From Thermogladius sp023256015 (GTDB lineage: Archaea; Thermoproteota; Thermoprotei_A; Sulfolobales; Desulfurococcaceae), in contig NZ_CP151274.1 of the NCBI RefSeq assembly GCF_051131135.1, forward strand, positions 806,001 through 870,000: a stretch of 64,000 bases of DNA, given 5' to 3'. The notes beneath the pieces were generated by a model. It made no database searches. It saw only the letters and a list, made by a program, of their open reading frames with translations, and was not told where the DNA came from. This document shows positions 40,185 through 49,670 of the stretch, in pieces. How positions within the stretch are numbered: position 1 is the first letter of the stretch; each line of letters starts with the position of its first letter. The position numbers and the translations under genes are program-made.

Positions 40185-41348
40185 TCAGTCTTTCAGGTGG
40201 ATCTCGACAACGTCCTTGTCCATCAACACGTGGTCGAGTCCGACCTTCTCACCGGGGTACTTCGACGAAGGACCCCATATTCTGGCGTAGTAGAAGTTCT
40301 TAACAAAGTCATCGTGGACGCGCCTGGCGACGTCTAGTACCGTCGCCCCTCTCTTGAGGATGAGCGGTTTGTTCGAGACCCCTCCATGAGGAGACTTTGT
40401 GTAGACGCGGATGATCTCCAGCTCCCTGAAGATCAGCTCGCCCAGCTTGTCGAGGCCCTCACCGGTCAGTGCTGACACCCCTACGACCACGCCTGGAACG
40501 CCAGCCTTGCTCACGAGCTCCTGGACGAACGCCTTATCGCCGAGATCGATCTTGTTAACCACGGTGACCGAGGGCTTGTATAGGACGTTTCCAAAGATCG
40601 CGTGCTCGACGTCGTCGAGACTCACGCTACCCATAATCCTGACGTGCGCGTTGTAGATGTTGTAGGACGCCAGAAGCTTCTTCACGTCCTCGACGGTGGC
40701 GTTGACGAGCTCGCCCATCATGGTAACCCTTATACCCACTTTCCCGGTCTTGAACCTCTCGATCTCCACCCTACCTTTCGGCCTCGAAAGGAGTATCCCA
40801 GCCGACTCCAGCTCCCTTCTCAACGCCAGGTAGTCGCTTACGACGTCCCTGGTAGCGTCTAGGACCAATAGGATCAAGTCAGCGTTTCGGCAGAGGCCCA
40901 TGACCTTGGTGTTGTACGGTCCTTTACCCGGTAATACCGGTGGGGAGTCGACCAGCTGGAAGTATATGTCTTCGTACCTCAACATACCTACCTGGGGGGA
41001 CGTCGTAGAGAAGGGCACTTCGGAGACTCTCGTTCTAGCACCTGTCAGTTTGTGGACTAAAAGGCTCTTACCCGAGTTAGGCAGCCCAACGAGTACCACC
41101 TGAGCGGCCCCCTCCTTCTCTACGAGGAAGCTTACCCCCCGCCTGGTAGCCTTTCTCCTCCTCTCCTCGAGCTCGTCTCTCAGCTCGGCCAGTCTTTTAG
41201 TAGCCCACTCCCTTAGGTTCTCGGTCCCCTTGTGTTTAGGAACCGCGGATAGGAACTCTTCGAGGGCTTTGATCTTTTCCTCTAGAGTCCTAGCCTCGAG
41301 TACTTTCAGCCACTTGGCCTTGGCCTCGGCTGGAAGGTTCGTCACCAT
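40185..41348 (-). CDS. TGS-domain GTPase, DRG/Obg family
   Basis: 387 residues. A helical N-terminal part is followed by GTPase motifs: P-loop LVGLPNSGKSLLVHKL near residue 80, G3 region LVDSPPVLPG near residue 125, and TVVNKIDL as the specificity motif near residue 255. A C-terminal TGS domain (LILKRGATVLDVARRVHDDF, VLMDKDVVEIHL) closes it. Relatives act on ribosomes. The G3 motif is DSPP rather than DLPG or DTPG. Its start (41348) abuts the rnhB stop directly, so they are cotranscribed. Confidence 0.88.
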   Translation of the reverse strand: MVTNLPAEAKAKWLKVLEARTLEEKIKALEEFLSAVPKHKGTENLREWATKRLAELRDELEERRRKATRRGVSFLVEKEGAAQVVLVGLPNSGKSLLVHKLTGARTRVSEVPFSTTSPQVGMLRYEDIYFQLVDSPPVLPGKGPYNTKVMGLCRNADLILLVLDATRDVVSDYLALRRELESAGILLSRPKGRVEIERFKTGKVGIRVTMMGELVNATVEDVKKLLASYNIYNAHVRIMGSVSLDDVEHAIFGNVLYKPSVTVVNKIDLGDKAFVQELVSKAGVPGVVVGVSALTGEGLDKLGELIFRELEIIRVYTKSPHGGVSNKPLILKRGATVLDVARRVHDDFVKNFYYARIWGPSSKYPGEKVGLDHVLMDKDVVEIHLKD

Positions 41349-42050
41349 CTAGGTCTCACCCCTCTTAATGTAGTCGAGGAGGCTCCTAGCACTCTTCTTC
41401 CACCATGAGGGGGCAAGTCTCTCCAGGTTCCTCCACTTCCTTCTCACTATGAGCGGTGGCGGGCTTAGCTTAGAGTACTCGGTCACCCACTTAACCGTCT
41501 TCGGGTCAGCGGAGTACCCTGAACCGAAATCGCCGAAGAGGACTCTACCAGGCTGGATACTCTCGTCTCTAAGCGTTTTGGCTATTATGCTCGCCAGGGA
41601 GACCACCGGGTACTTGGAGTCGGCCTCTGGCTCCATGACGAATACCGCTAGCTTGTCCCCGTAGAGCTCTGTGGAAAAACGTCTGAGCTTGGACTCCCCG
41701 CCTTTTATCTCGTCGACATAGATCTCGACCTCCCCACCTCTCCACGCCAACTCGCGGATCAGGAGAAGCACCGTCTTGGCGGCCTCCAGCGTGGCCGTGT
41801 TTAAGTTCTTCGAATCTATTTCGGCGGCGTGGACGTAGATCGAGACGAAAGACACCGGAACTTCGCTTAAGACCGCTGCCCTTGCCTTGGACCTCGCTCC
41901 GGGAGACAAGGCCTTGCTATCCCTGACGCCGAGCTGTTCGAGTTTATTTATTACGCTACTAGACACTGCTACGCCGGTAACTACCATATCCCCGATTAAA
42001 GGCCCTCTCCCCGCCTCGTCTATCCCTATGACGAGTCTATGCTTTGTCAA
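41349..42050 (-). CDS. rnhB: Ribonuclease HII
   Basis: 233 residues. Catalytic DEAGRGPLIGDMVVTG near residue 12 and the further acidic residues in EIYVDEIKGGE define the RNase HII fold. It cleaves the RNA strand of RNA-DNA hybrids and removes single ribonucleotides and primers. It overlaps the upstream unknown gene by 14 nt. Confidence 0.93.
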   Translation of the reverse strand: MTKHRLVIGIDEAGRGPLIGDMVVTGVAVSSSVINKLEQLGVRDSKALSPGARSKARAAVLSEVPVSFVSIYVHAAEIDSKNLNTATLEAAKTVLLLIRELAWRGGEVEIYVDEIKGGESKLRRFSTELYGDKLAVFVMEPEADSKYPVVSLASIIAKTLRDESIQPGRVLFGDFGSGYSADPKTVKWVTEYSKLSPPPLIVRRKWRNLERLAPSWWKKSARSLLDYIKRGET

Positions 42051-42351
42051 GACAGATGTTGACCTCTTCTACGCCACTTGATCTAACAAGCTCGCTGTAG
42101 CCTGTGAATTTAAATGAGCAATCGCAGTTTAAAACGAGTTCCGGTGGGTACATTACGTAGAGCTTGAGCATGTTCTCCTCGCTGAAATCGCCGACTTTCA
42201 CCAGCACGACCTCCTCGTCTATACTCCGCGCCAGCCCTCTAACAAGCCTCTCGACGCCTCTAGTGTACATGAGTACTTTCCTCGAGCTCCTGTATCTCTT
42301 GACCTCGGCTAGGTCGTCGCAACCCTGCGATGCTAGCACTACTACGTACAT
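42037..42351 (-). CDS. Conserved-looking small protein, unknown
   Basis: 104 residues, alpha/beta, beginning MYVVVLASQGCDDLAEVKRY. Three cysteines are spread through it (SQGCDD, NCDC). It overlaps the start of rnhB by 14 nt, so it is translated with it. No family recognised. Confidence 0.5.
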   Translation of the reverse strand: MYVVVLASQGCDDLAEVKRYRSSRKVLMYTRGVERLVRGLARSIDEEVVLVKVGDFSEENMLKLYVMYPPELVLNCDCSFKFTGYSELVRSSGVEEVNICLDKA

Positions 42352-42438
42352 CGGGCACTCCTAGCCTAGGGTTCTGCCAGAGTTTATTAAAATACTTGGT
42401 AACACCTCTTATTAGTGGTTGAACGTCAGGTGTAGGTC

Positions 42439-43815
42439 TTGGGTAAGTTCTTTGGCACAGATGGGATTAGAGGCGTCGTCAACGAGACCCTAACACCCGA
42501 GTTCGTCTTGAAGATGGCCCAGGCCATAGGCAGCTACTTTGGAGAGGGGTCTAAAGTCGTCATCGGCAGGGACTCTAGGGCTGGAGGCGACATGATCAAG
42601 AGTATCGTGATAGGGGGTCTGTTGTCGGCGGGGGTCAAAGTATACGACGCCGGTTACACTCCGACACCCGCGCTCCAGTACTGTGTTAAAAAAGAGGGTT
42701 TTGACGGAGGCGTGATGATCACTGCGAGTCACAACCCACCGGAATACAACGGGATAAAGGTGATCGGACCGGACGGCGTCGAGATACCCAGGGAACACGA
42801 AGACGAAATCGAAGACATCTACCTAAACAGCAAGTTCAGGGTCTCTAGCTGGAGGAGTGTAGTGAACGACGTCGTCGAGTTCAAGGTGTGTAACGACATA
42901 TACGTGGAGGGCGTCGTCAAACTCGTTGACAGTTACCTCATAGCGAAGGCTGGTTTCAAAATAGTCGTAGACCCCGTCAACAGCGTTGGCGCCTTGACCA
43001 CGCCCAAGATCGCTATGAAGCTCGGCGTCAAGGCCGTGGTCGTCAACGGCACGCTAGACCCCCTCTTCCCCGCCAGGAGCCCGGAGCCCACGCCCGAGAC
43101 GCTCGTGGAGACTGTGAAGCTGGTTAAGGACTACGGGGCCGTAGCAGGGTTTGCACACGACGCCGACGCGGACAGGGTCATAGTAGTAGACGAAAACGGA
43201 GTCGTGCAGTGGGGGGACAGGACAGCCACGCTCTTGGCCTACTACCTGAAGAAGGAGCGGGGCGAGAAGGGCTCTAAGGTATTCACGGCGGTCTCTAGCA
43301 GTACCGTGATCGAAGACGTGCTTAAGCCGCTGGGCGTCAGTGTGGTGTGGTTGAAGGTCGGGAGCGTAGACATAGCCCACGAGATGAAGAAACACCAAGA
43401 CGTGTTGTGCGGGTTCGAGGAGAACGGCGGGTTCATGTACCCCCCGCACCAGTACGTTAGGGACGGTGGGATGACTATGGCGCTGTTCCTCGAGATGCTC
43501 GCGAGGCTCAGGGCTAAACCTAGTGAGCTGTACGGCATGTTGCCCAAGGTCTACGTCTTGAAGAAAAAGTACGGTATGGACAGAGAGACCGCGCTGAAAG
43601 TAGTCGAGAGGGTGAAGGAGGAGTTCAAGAACGAGAGGCAGATAACCGTAGACGGCGTCAAGGTGATTAGCAGAGGCTACTGGGTGCTCGTCCGTCCAAG
43701 CGGCACTGAGCCCCTCCTTAGAGTGATGCTGGAGGCGGAGAGCGAGAGTAAAGCTAGGGAGATAGTTGAGAGGATAGAGAAGATCATCGGCGAAGTAGCG
43801 GGGGCGAGAGCATGA
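42439..43815 (+). CDS. Phosphoglucosamine/phosphomannomutase family enzyme
   Basis: 458 residues. FFGTDGIRGVVNE at the start, catalytic phosphoserine in TASHNPPEYNGIK near residue 98, metal loop DADADRVIVVDENG near residue 238, and phosphate-binding RPSGTEPLLRVMLEA near residue 417. Archaeal members interconvert hexose or glucosamine 1- and 6-phosphates for sugar nucleotide synthesis; the exact substrate cannot be read here. TTG start at 42439, overlapping nothing upstream. Its stop overlaps the Trm112-like gene by 4 nt. Confidence 0.9.
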   Translation: MGKFFGTDGIRGVVNETLTPEFVLKMAQAIGSYFGEGSKVVIGRDSRAGGDMIKSIVIGGLLSAGVKVYDAGYTPTPALQYCVKKEGFDGGVMITASHNPPEYNGIKVIGPDGVEIPREHEDEIEDIYLNSKFRVSSWRSVVNDVVEFKVCNDIYVEGVVKLVDSYLIAKAGFKIVVDPVNSVGALTTPKIAMKLGVKAVVVNGTLDPLFPARSPEPTPETLVETVKLVKDYGAVAGFAHDADADRVIVVDENGVVQWGDRTATLLAYYLKKERGEKGSKVFTAVSSSTVIEDVLKPLGVSVVWLKVGSVDIAHEMKKHQDVLCGFEENGGFMYPPHQYVRDGGMTMALFLEMLARLRAKPSELYGMLPKVYVLKKKYGMDRETALKVVERVKEEFKNERQITVDGVKVISRGYWVLVRPSGTEPLLRVMLEAESESKAREIVERIEKIIGEVAGARA

Positions 43816-44213
43816 TGCGCTACTGGGGCGTAGACTTTATACGGTGCGTCGAGTGTAAACACCACCCTCTCCAGCTAGTGGTGTTGGAGTCGGAGGAGCA
43901 AGACGTCGACGCTACAGGGCTGGAGTTCCCTATATGCCGTAATTACTGTGCCTACTTGAACAAGCCCGTAGTCAAAGGGGAGCAGTACCCGTGCGACAGG
44001 TGTTTAAGAGTAGGCATCAAGACGGGCGTCCTCTACTGTCCTAACTGCGGTAGGTGGTACCCGATCAAGAACGGTATAGTCTACTTGTTGCCGGATAAGA
44101 AGAGGAAGGCCGAGTCAGACCTCAAATTCCTGGAGGCTTATAGAGACAAGCTCCCCAGCCACGTAGTCTACGAGGGGAAGCCGTTCAACTTGTCCAGGAC
44201 TATTGGGGGCTAG
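43812..44213 (+). CDS. Trm112-like zinc protein
   Basis: 133 residues. It starts with CVECKHHPLQL and has a zinc ribbon near residue 75 (LYCPNCGRWYPIKNGIVYLL), matching the Trm112 pattern of CGRxYPIxxGIPxLLP. Trm112 proteins activate several methylases that modify tRNA, rRNA and release factors. It is slightly larger than usual, with extra cysteines (CRNYCAY, CDRCLRV) in between. Translation is coupled to the sugar mutase. Confidence 0.75.
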   Translation: MMRYWGVDFIRCVECKHHPLQLVVLESEEQDVDATGLEFPICRNYCAYLNKPVVKGEQYPCDRCLRVGIKTGVLYCPNCGRWYPIKNGIVYLLPDKKRKAESDLKFLEAYRDKLPSHVVYEGKPFNLSRTIGG

Positions 44214-44270
44214 AGCTTATTAGGGTAGCTACCTATTACACCTTAACAACCAGCTTGGATGTGGGCTGTA

Positions 44271-44666
44271 ATGGGGGACATTTTCGCAAACCTAGATGCA
44301 TGGGTTAAGAGGCAACAGGAGGTCAAGGAGGGGTTCAAGAAGGCGGAGGCGGACTACAGAGAGGCCGATAGACTCGCCCTGATACTGCTGTCTAGAATGG
44401 CCTTCCAGCACATGATGAGGACTATAGAGGCCTTCGACCAGTGGTTGAAAGACCCGGCCATCACAGCTCACATGCCGAGGGAGATGCTGGTGGACTTGTG
44501 GGAGAAGCTGAGGGTACTACTCTACGGTCTCATAGACCTAGACATCGAGCACACGAGCAGGTACAACGAGTTCTTGAAGAAACTGTCGGCGGAGGGTAGA
44601 CTAAACCCGCTGTTGTTCTACGAGAAGGGGGAGAAGGAGCCCAAGAGGGTACAGCTCCAAATATAG
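44271..44666 (+). CDS. DUF2153 family protein
   Basis: About 131 residues, helical, starting MGDIFANLDAWVKRQQEVKE. The RMAFQHMMRTIEAFDQWLKD and PREMLVDLWEKLRVLLYGLI stretches match the archaeal DUF2153 family as I remember it. No enzymatic motif. ATG 44271 or 44259. No known role. Confidence 0.65.
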   Translation: MGDIFANLDAWVKRQQEVKEGFKKAEADYREADRLALILLSRMAFQHMMRTIEAFDQWLKDPAITAHMPREMLVDLWEKLRVLLYGLIDLDIEHTSRYNEFLKKLSAEGRLNPLLFYEKGEKEPKRVQLQI

Positions 44667-44697
44667 CATTCTTGAAGCGGAGGTTTCGAGCTCTCAG

Positions 44698-45171
44698 CTA
44701 CGCTTTGGACGCCCTTCTCTTGACCTTAATCTCGACTTCCGTGTCGATCGGGGCGATTTTGGTCTTGAGCTCGTTGACGAGCTTCTCTATGGCCTCCTTG
44801 TCGTTCTTAAGAGATGTCTCAAGGTGTTTCCCTAGGAACTCCCTGCCTAGGCTGCTCACGGACAGTTTTTTCTTCTCGTTCACCTCTAGTAAGCCGAGGT
44901 ACTTGAGAACTGAGAGGTCGCTTGATACGTCCTTGCTCGTCGGGGTCTGGCCTATGACGACGAAGTTGTAGCCGAGGTCGTACCCGTTTTGCCGCATATG
45001 GTAAAGGAGGTGTATCAGTGCTTTTTCGCTTATGTCCTTGAATTGGGAGGTGATGTATAGGAGCTTTATTAGTCTAGGGCTTTTCTCGACGTCGCTTAAG
45101 GTCACGACATGCCTTGTAACGATCTTTAGCTCCTTGCTCTTGGAGGTTTGTGGTTGTTGCGGTTTAGACAC
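44698..45171 (-). CDS. Winged-helix-like protein, unknown
   Basis: About 157 residues from GTG 45171. The segment LIKLLYITSQFKDISEKALI and later DVSSDLSVLKYLGLLEVNEK look like a winged helix that works on long effectors. The tail is rich in charged residues. I prefer GTG 45171 to ATG 45264: it follows GGGTG, and a TATA-like TTTTATAGG sits about 40 bp upstream on the minus strand. The function is unknown; a DNA-binding role is an inference. Confidence 0.55.
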   Translation of the reverse strand: MSKPQQPQTSKSKELKIVTRHVVTLSDVEKSPRLIKLLYITSQFKDISEKALIHLLYHMRQNGYDLGYNFVVIGQTPTSKDVSSDLSVLKYLGLLEVNEKKKLSVSSLGREFLGKHLETSLKNDKEAIEKLVNELKTKIAPIDTEVEIKVKRRASKA

Positions 45172-45306
45172 TCGCCACACCCGCCTTGTACCTATTACGT
45201 TATCACGGCCTATAAAATTGAGTCGCAGCATTGTACCGGCGAAGTATTTGAGCCGATACGTCATCTCTAATAGTCTGGAAGATAAGCAGTTGCGTGATGG
45301 TCAGGT

Positions 45307-46146
45307 TTGGGAGAGGTTAGAGGAGAGCTGGAAAGAATAGATGTGGCCCGGATATTAGATATCGTGGCGTTGAAAAACCCCAGTCTCAGAAGCGAGGTCG
45401 ACAGAGTCAAGGAAGCATATGATAGGCTTAGTAGACTCCAATTATATGGTTTGGACCGCGAGGTTGTTTTCGGGGCCTATCTTCTCCTCTACAGGGTGAC
45501 GCAATTGGCATACGCCGTCGAGAGGGGTTTCGACAGCACCGCAGTAGCGTCCCTGTTGAGAGACCTTGGGAACACCCTAGAGGAGACGTATGCTCGTGCT
45601 CTCAGAAGCAGTAGGTTACAGAGATTACAACTCGCCGCCCCTGTTGTTCTGTCCTCAATAGCGTTTCTCCTATGCTACGCGAGTTCCGGTCTATTCGTCC
45701 CGCTACTCTCGTTCATACTGGGGGCTATTGCAGTACCCCTCTTCGCTTTGTCCGCAGCGTCTTCATACCTGTTGGACATATTAGGCGGGCTGTTGGGCCT
45801 TTCTACCTCGTTTGAACAAGGGTATGACGCCCTCACGATCACGCTGTACACCCTGATCGTTGTCACCAACGCTACATACCTGGTGCTATTCGAGGCAGCC
45901 AAGTACGGAGGGAGCGCTTACGCAAGGCTTGTCTCCAGCTACACGCTCGAAAAGGAGGGTCTAGTCTTCGTAGACGCTGTTAGCGTGGAGGTAGACGAGG
46001 AGGTCTTAAAGCTGTTCGCGAGAAACTACGGAGAGATAGGCAAGGACCTGCTGCTCTACAAGATCAACGCGTTGAGGGCCACAGGGTTCTCGAGTGACGA
46101 GATAACGAGGAGGATTAGGGCCCTACTCGATAGCTACAAGGAATAA
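45307..46146 (+). CDS. Membrane protein, unknown
   Basis: 279 residues. A soluble N-terminal helical part (to about residue 100), then three to four hydrophobic segments (AAPVVLSSIAFLLCYASSGL, VPLLSFILGAIAVPLFALSA, LTITLYTLIVVTNATYLVLF), then a soluble C-terminal helical domain. No family recognised. TTG start at 45307. Divergent from the winged-helix gene. Confidence 0.55.
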   Translation: MGEVRGELERIDVARILDIVALKNPSLRSEVDRVKEAYDRLSRLQLYGLDREVVFGAYLLLYRVTQLAYAVERGFDSTAVASLLRDLGNTLEETYARALRSSRLQRLQLAAPVVLSSIAFLLCYASSGLFVPLLSFILGAIAVPLFALSAASSYLLDILGGLLGLSTSFEQGYDALTITLYTLIVVTNATYLVLFEAAKYGGSAYARLVSSYTLEKEGLVFVDAVSVEVDEEVLKLFARNYGEIGKDLLLYKINALRATGFSSDEITRRIRALLDSYKE

Positions 46147-46219
46147 AACGACCACTTCTAATTATAGAGAGTATTGATTATTGGTTTTGAGCTACCCAGT
46201 GCGAAGGGTGGTGTAAGCA

Positions 46220-47575
46220 ATGCCAGAGATTAAAGTAGAGACTATCAGGAGGATGGCGAGGATCAGTACCCACAGCCACATAAGGGGGCTGGGACTGGAC
46301 GAGAAGGGCAGGGCCCTACCTGTTGCGGACGGGTTAGTGGGGCAGAGAGAAGCTAGGGAGGCAGCCGGCATTATAGTACAAATAATCAAGTCGGGCAGGA
46401 TGAGTGGCAGGGGCATCCTCTTCGTCGGGCCCCCTGGTACTGGCAAGACGGCGTTGGCTATTGCGATCGCGAGAGAGCTCGGCGAAGATACGCCGTTTGT
46501 CATAATGAGCGGCAGCGAGATTTACAGTAGCGAGAAGAAAAAGACGGAAATACTCATGGAGGCTCTACGCAGGTCTCTAGGCGTGAGGATAAGGGAGAGA
46601 AGGCTTGTCTACGAAGGCGTTGTCAAGGACGTCAAAGTCAAGAGAGTGAGGCATCCCATGGCACCCTACCTCACCATACCCCGTGAAGCACGCATAGTAC
46701 TAGCGACAAAGGACGAGGAAGTCCCGCTGACAGTCGGCGAGGAGATAACCGAGCAAATAATCGAGATGGGGATTAGGAGGGGTGACGTCATATGGATCGA
46801 CGCAGAGACGGGCAGGGTCTTCAGGGAGGGCAAGGCGAAGGACTTCGCCGAGGTGAAGACGTACGACGTGGAGACCAAGAGGCTTGTCGAGATACCTCGC
46901 GGTCCGGTCAAGAAGGAGAAAGAGATAGTCAGAACCCTTACGCTGCACGAGCTTGACACGATCGTTGCCTCCCAGAGGGCGTTGATAAGCTTCTTCGGTT
47001 TCGCCTTCGAGAAGGAGATACCGCCGGAGGTTAGGAAAGAGGTCGACGAGACGGTTAGGAAGTGGATCGAGAGCAATAAGGGCGAGATAGTCCCCGGAGT
47101 CTTGTTCATAGACGATGCCCACATGCTCGATATCGAGGCTTTCAGCTTCTTGACGAGGGCGATGGAGAGCGAGTTCTCCCCCTTGATCATCCTCGCGACC
47201 AATAGAGGGATGGCCAAGATAAGGGGTACGGACATCGAGTCCCCGCACGGTATCCCCCTGGACCTCCTCGACAGGTTGTTGATAATACCAACGAGACCTT
47301 ACACCTCTGAAGAGATGAGGGAGATAATCAAGATTAGAGCAGAAGAGGAGGACATCAAGCTGAGCGATGAAGCTCTAGAGGAGCTAGTCAGGCTCGCTAC
47401 CGAGACGAGCTTGAGGTACGCTGTACAGCTTCTGGAGCCCGCCTACATAATAGCCGGCGAGAACGGTAAGGAGCAGGTAGGGGTCGAAGAGGTGAGGAGG
47501 GCGAGACAGCTATTCATAGACTTGTCAGCCAGCGTTAAGTACTTGAAAGAGTTCGAGTCCAAGTTCTTAAAGTGA
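46220..47575 (+). CDS. RuvB-like AAA ATPase (TIP49/RVB)
   Basis: 451 residues. HSHIRGLGLDEKGRALPVAD at the N-terminus is the TIP49 signature. Walker A GPPGTGKTALAIAIA near residue 73 and Walker B GVLFIDDAHMLD near residue 297 flank a large insertion (domain II, about residues 120-230). Eukaryotic relatives Rvb1/2 work in chromatin remodelling and box C/D snoRNP assembly; an archaeal link to the C/D machinery is an inference. Confidence 0.92.
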   Translation: MPEIKVETIRRMARISTHSHIRGLGLDEKGRALPVADGLVGQREAREAAGIIVQIIKSGRMSGRGILFVGPPGTGKTALAIAIARELGEDTPFVIMSGSEIYSSEKKKTEILMEALRRSLGVRIRERRLVYEGVVKDVKVKRVRHPMAPYLTIPREARIVLATKDEEVPLTVGEEITEQIIEMGIRRGDVIWIDAETGRVFREGKAKDFAEVKTYDVETKRLVEIPRGPVKKEKEIVRTLTLHELDTIVASQRALISFFGFAFEKEIPPEVRKEVDETVRKWIESNKGEIVPGVLFIDDAHMLDIEAFSFLTRAMESEFSPLIILATNRGMAKIRGTDIESPHGIPLDLLDRLLIIPTRPYTSEEMREIIKIRAEEEDIKLSDEALEELVRLATETSLRYAVQLLEPAYIIAGENGKEQVGVEEVRRARQLFIDLSASVKYLKEFESKFLK

Positions 47576-47581
47576 GAGTTG

Positions 47582-48736
47582 ATGACGGCCCTCGAGAAGA
47601 ATAGAGTAGCCGGTCTACTGAGGGATCTTCACGTCCTTAGTAGCAAGACCCCTAGACACGAGTCATCAATACTCGGCTCGATGACCACTACGCCAGACCC
47701 CTTAGCACTTCACGCCTTCAGTGTTTTTTCGCACACGAACCTGGCGGACGTTGAGCTCTTCCCGCCTCTCAAAGACATGTACAGGGAAGTCCTCGAATTC
47801 ACAGCCGCTTTGTATGGGTCTGGCAAAGGCTACGTCACGGCTGGCGCTACCGAGTCCAATATAGTGGCGCTCTTTGTCGCCAGGGAACTCCACGGGAGGG
47901 AGAGTAGTGTTGTTCTAGCACCCGACACCGTCCACTTGTCTGTAGAGAAGGGTTGCAGGCTATTAGGCTGTAAACTCGTGAAAGTCCCGACAGGAAACAA
48001 GCCGGTCGACCCGGGACTGCTCGAGGACTACATTCGGGCTCACAGACCCTTCGCGATCGTTGTGACAGCAGGTACCACGGAGCTGGGTCTAGTGGACCCG
48101 TTGAGAGAGGTCGCCAGAGCGGCTTCAGAGCACGGCGTCTACCTACACGTTGACGCAGCTTACGGGGGCTTGATCGTACCGTTCCTGTACGAGAAGGGGC
48201 TTCTTAGAGACAACGTCTACTTCTACCCGGGTGTCTCGAGCATCGCCGTGGACTTCCACAAGTTCGCGGCAGCCCCCCCACCAGCCGGGCTCTTACTGTT
48301 CTCTAGCGACGAGTACCTGGATAAGAGCTGCTTCGAATACTCCTACACGCTCTCGGGGAGGACGTGCGGCATACTGGGGACTAGACCCGGAGGCAGCCTA
48401 GCAGGTATCTGGGCCGTCGTCAAAGCAGTGGGAGCAGCGCGTCTAAGGGAGAGGGCGCTATGGGCGTATACAGTGGCCGCCGACCTCTACGAAAGGATTA
48501 GCTCACTACGCGGATTCGAGGTTGTCAAGCCTCAAACCACCATTATGGCCTTCAGGCATAGGAGGGTGGACAGCCGGGCTCTCCTCGAGTACCTGGCCGA
48601 GAGAGGCCTGTTTGTCTACAAGGCGCCCAGCATCCGCGGGTTGAGAGTCGTGGTAATGCCCCACTTCAACGAGCATTTGATCGGCAGGTTCCTGGACGCC
48701 CTAGACGAAATAGCGAGGACTACAACTGATGCCTAG
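47582..48736 (+). CDS. mfnA: PLP decarboxylase, MfnA type (tyrosine/aspartate)
   Basis: About 384 residues, group II decarboxylase. Cofactor-binding HVDAAYGGLIVPFL near residue 192 and the PLP lysine in SIAVDFHKFAAAPPPAG near residue 225. In archaea without methanopterin the family likely makes beta-alanine from aspartate for coenzyme A. ATG 47582 preferred. It starts 7 bp after the RuvB-like gene and overlaps the Rio2 gene by 8 nt. Confidence 0.85.
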   Translation: MTALEKNRVAGLLRDLHVLSSKTPRHESSILGSMTTTPDPLALHAFSVFSHTNLADVELFPPLKDMYREVLEFTAALYGSGKGYVTAGATESNIVALFVARELHGRESSVVLAPDTVHLSVEKGCRLLGCKLVKVPTGNKPVDPGLLEDYIRAHRPFAIVVTAGTTELGLVDPLREVARAASEHGVYLHVDAAYGGLIVPFLYEKGLLRDNVYFYPGVSSIAVDFHKFAAAPPPAGLLLFSSDEYLDKSCFEYSYTLSGRTCGILGTRPGGSLAGIWAVVKAVGAARLRERALWAYTVAADLYERISSLRGFEVVKPQTTIMAFRHRRVDSRALLEYLAERGLFVYKAPSIRGLRVVVMPHFNEHLIGRFLDALDEIARTTTDA

Positions 48737-49607
48737 TCTCGGCCTCATCTATAGATCGTTGAACGAGGACGACTTCAAGGTTCTCAGGGCGATGGAGAGG
48801 CTCTCAAAGAGGCGGGAGCTTATCCCGCTAGAAGACATCGTCAGGGAGACCAGGTTATACGAGGAGAAAGCCTCGCTGGTGCTGTACAAGCTCCACAAGC
48901 TCAAACTAGTAAAGTCGGCTTTGACGGGGTCCTCTAGGTCTTTTAGGCTGACTTACCTGGCCCTCGATATGCTAGCGTTGAAGAGTCTCGTTGACCAGAA
49001 CATTGTATCCGCCATAGGCGATAAGGTGGGCGTCGGTAAGGAGAGCGACTTGTACAGAGCCATGTCACCCAGCGGAGAAGTACTGGTTATAAAGTTCTTG
49101 AGGATCGGCCGTTCCAGCTTTAGGAGGACGAAGCTTCTGAGGAGCTGGGCCCAGTCGCCAACAACCACGTGGTTTGAGCAGTCCAAGGCCGCGGCCGAGA
49201 GAGAGTTCAAGGCGCTGGTCGACCTCTATAGCAACAAGGCGAACGTACCTAGGCCCTATGGCTTCAACAGGCACGCGACAGTAATGGAGTTCATCGACGG
49301 AGTCGAGCTGTTCCGCAGGCCGCCACTTAGAGACCCATTGAAGGTCTTGGAGCAGATCTTCGAGACGCTGAGGATAGCCTACTCGAAAGTAGGCATCGTC
49401 CACGGGGATCTGAGCGAGTACAACATAATCGTGTCAAAAAATGAAGAGAGGCCCTACATCATCGACTGGCCTCAATTCGTGTACAAGGAGGAGCCCAACG
49501 CCCTCCCTCTACTCAGCAGGGATGTCAAGTACATCCTGCGGTTCTTCGGCAAAGTGTACGGTGTCGGCGGGGACCCGGACGAAGTCGTTAGGTATATCAC
49601 GACCTAA
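48729..49607 (+). CDS. rio2: RIO2-type serine kinase
   Basis: 292 residues. N-terminal winged helix (residues 1-85), then a RIO kinase domain: GVGKESDLYRAM with the catalytic lysine in VLVIKFLRIG, the loop VHGDLSEYNIIVSK near residue 223, and PYIIDWPQFV (the DFG equivalent). Rio2 is needed for small ribosomal subunit maturation. Overlap with the mfnA gene indicates one transcript. Confidence 0.93.
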   Translation: MPSLGLIYRSLNEDDFKVLRAMERLSKRRELIPLEDIVRETRLYEEKASLVLYKLHKLKLVKSALTGSSRSFRLTYLALDMLALKSLVDQNIVSAIGDKVGVGKESDLYRAMSPSGEVLVIKFLRIGRSSFRRTKLLRSWAQSPTTTWFEQSKAAAEREFKALVDLYSNKANVPRPYGFNRHATVMEFIDGVELFRRPPLRDPLKVLEQIFETLRIAYSKVGIVHGDLSEYNIIVSKNEERPYIIDWPQFVYKEEPNALPLLSRDVKYILRFFGKVYGVGGDPDEVVRYITT

Positions 49608-49670
49608 CCTCGAGGGGGAGGGGCACGAGACTTCGGGAATTATTAAATAAGGCGTGAAATACTTGCATGT

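Noticed and set aside
40077..40337. 86-residue ORF on the + strand after cdvC
   Set aside because: It runs antisense into the GTPase gene, has no recognisable motif and lies over the stem-loops.
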